Source: Dehalococcoidales bacterium
GTDB taxonomy: Bacteria; Chloroflexota; Dehalococcoidia; Dehalococcoidales; Fen-1064
DNA length: 5,042 nucleotides
Direction of reading: 5' to 3'
NCBI GenBank assembly: GCA_028713395.1
Contig: JAQTOJ010000158.1
Location: forward strand, 1 to 5,042
Shown here one piece after another: positions 4,403 through 5,042 of the stretch. The position numbers were made by a program, and so were the translations under genes. Within the stretch, counting starts at the first letter, position 1; the number at the start of each line of letters is the position of its first letter. Below the pieces are notes generated by a model. The model made no database searches. It was not told the origin of the DNA and saw only the letters and a list, made by a program, of their open reading frames with translations.

Positions 4403-5042
4403 TTACAATTTCTTGCTCAGTATTTTGGCCATGACGATGGGGATTTCCTGGGGGCTGTCAACCACGTAAGCTCCGGCGGAACGTAGCGCATTGACCTTGC
4501 TTTCAGCCGTGCCTCGGCCGCGTTCGATGATGGCGCTGGCATGGGAAAAGCGCATCCCGGAGGGCAAAGTCCGCCCGGCGATGTAGGCGACCAACGGCTT
4601 GGTGAAACGTCCTTCCTTGATCACCTCGGCGGCTTCTTCTTCCGCCACCGTGCCTATTTCTCCGAAAAGCACACAGGCTTTCGTCTCGGGGTCGGCTTCA
4701 AACAAAGGCAGGACTTCCGGGAAATTACAGCCGATGATCGGCTCGGTGCCCACGTGGACGGCGGTGGTGATCCCCAACCCATGTGAGGTCAAAGCCCAGA
4801 CCACCGTGCTCGTTTGTCCCCCGCTGCGTGACATCACGCCCACCGGTCCGGGAATGAAGATTTCTTTGGCATAGGTCTTGTTGGCGCCCAGCCAGCCCAC
4901 GGCGTCTTTATTCGTCGAAACCAGCCCCATACAGCCGGGACCTAAAACGCGGGTGCCTTTTTGCCTGGCTAGAGCCAGCATCTCCATCGTATCGTGCAGG
5001 GGTACGCGCTCGCCGGAAGCCACGATGAGCTTGATACCGGCT
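4403..5042 (-). CDS. sucD: Succinyl-CoA ligase alpha subunit-like protein (5' end outside window)
   Basis: About 213 residues are visible. They cover the end of the CoA-binding domain and the whole ligase domain; roughly the first 75-80 residues of a ~290-aa family protein lie beyond the right edge. The frame is open through the edge (A-G-I-K-L-I-V before the GTG at 5023, which is internal). Family landmarks are GPGCMG, the SRSGGQT segment, the GEIGTVAEEEAAEVIKEG segment and AYIAGRT. They also include the histidine at 4543-4541 in the FSHASAII motif, which aligns with the phosphohistidine of E. coli SucD (GHAGAII). With a beta subunit the enzyme would interconvert succinyl-CoA and succinate with nucleotide phosphorylation. 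The glycines flanking the histidine are both serine here, and the middle region is divergent, so a ligase for another acid (malate or another carboxylate) is possible. The partner beta gene would be expected upstream, off the right edge. The stop is 30 bp from the convergent GrpB-family stop, with no clear terminator between. Confidence 0.85.
   Translation of the reverse strand, partial: AGIKLIVASGERVPLHDTMEMLALARQKGTRVLGPGCMGLVSTNKDAVGWLGANKTYAKEIFIPGPVGVMSRSGGQTSTVVWALTSHGLGITTAVHVGTEPIIGCNFPEVLPLFEADPETKACVLFGEIGTVAEEEAAEVIKEGRFTKPLVAYIAGRTLPSGMRFSHASAIIERGRGTAESKVNALRSAGAYVVDSPQEIPIVMAKILSKKL

Noticed and set aside
4541..4874. Plus-strand reading frames within the ligase gene
   Set aside because: They are antisense to a well-conserved SucD-like protein and show no family features.
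1..5042. CRISPR, toxin-antitoxin, tRNA/rRNA, insertion sequence or defence system
   Set aside because: I looked for repeat-spacer periodicity, small paired genes, tRNA-like folds and transposase motifs on both strands and saw none.

Overview
This looks like an ordinary chromosomal segment of an environmental bacterium with respiratory (anaerobic-type) metabolism. It holds five complete genes and two genes cut by the window edges. Most starts have Shine-Dalgarno sites, and two genes have good sigma-70-type promoters, so a bacterial rather than archaeal origin is favoured. A small membrane protein, a nine-haem membrane cytochrome and what may be a third respiratory gene lie together in one cluster. 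That, with a divergent SucD-like ligase, reminds me of Chloroflexota (Anaerolineae-like) or deltaproteobacterial/Nitrospira-like genomes. This placement is an impression; no phylogenetic marker is present.

Left part (1-1524, all minus strand): a tightly packed operon read right to left. It contains a 96-aa membrane protein of unknown function, a nine-CxxCH multihaem cytochrome c with an N-terminal signal anchor and a C-terminal membrane anchor, and the first 11 codons of a third gene that starts one base after the cytochrome stop. The arrangement suggests an extracytoplasmic electron-transfer module whose membrane partner lies just outside the window.

Middle (1525-3573, plus strand): an AT-rich divergent intergenic region carries a TTTACA-17-TACAAT promoter only about 5 nt from the first plausible ATG of a two-TM potassium channel with an RCK (TrkA-N/TrkA-C) gating module. 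This makes the gene a candidate leaderless transcript. Next comes a separately promoted crotonase-family enoyl-CoA hydratase with a strong AGGAGG ribosome-binding site and both catalytic glutamates.

Right part (3574-5042): a 244-bp gene-free spacer contains an imperfect 7-bp tandem repeat directly after the hydratase stop and a 20-bp ATTCCC-N8-GGGAAT inverted repeat resembling dispersed dRS3/REP-type repeats. A GrpB-family protein follows on the plus strand. It converges, across only 30 bp, on the 3' part of a succinyl-CoA-ligase-alpha-like gene on the minus strand. The hydratase and the ligase both belong to acyl-CoA metabolism but are not in one transcription unit.

I found no CRISPR array, tRNA, rRNA, insertion sequence or defence system. 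The parts most worth a second look are the nonahaem cytochrome operon, the unusual selectivity filter and near-leaderless start of the channel, the small repeats around 3576-3722, and the altered active-site surroundings of the ligase.
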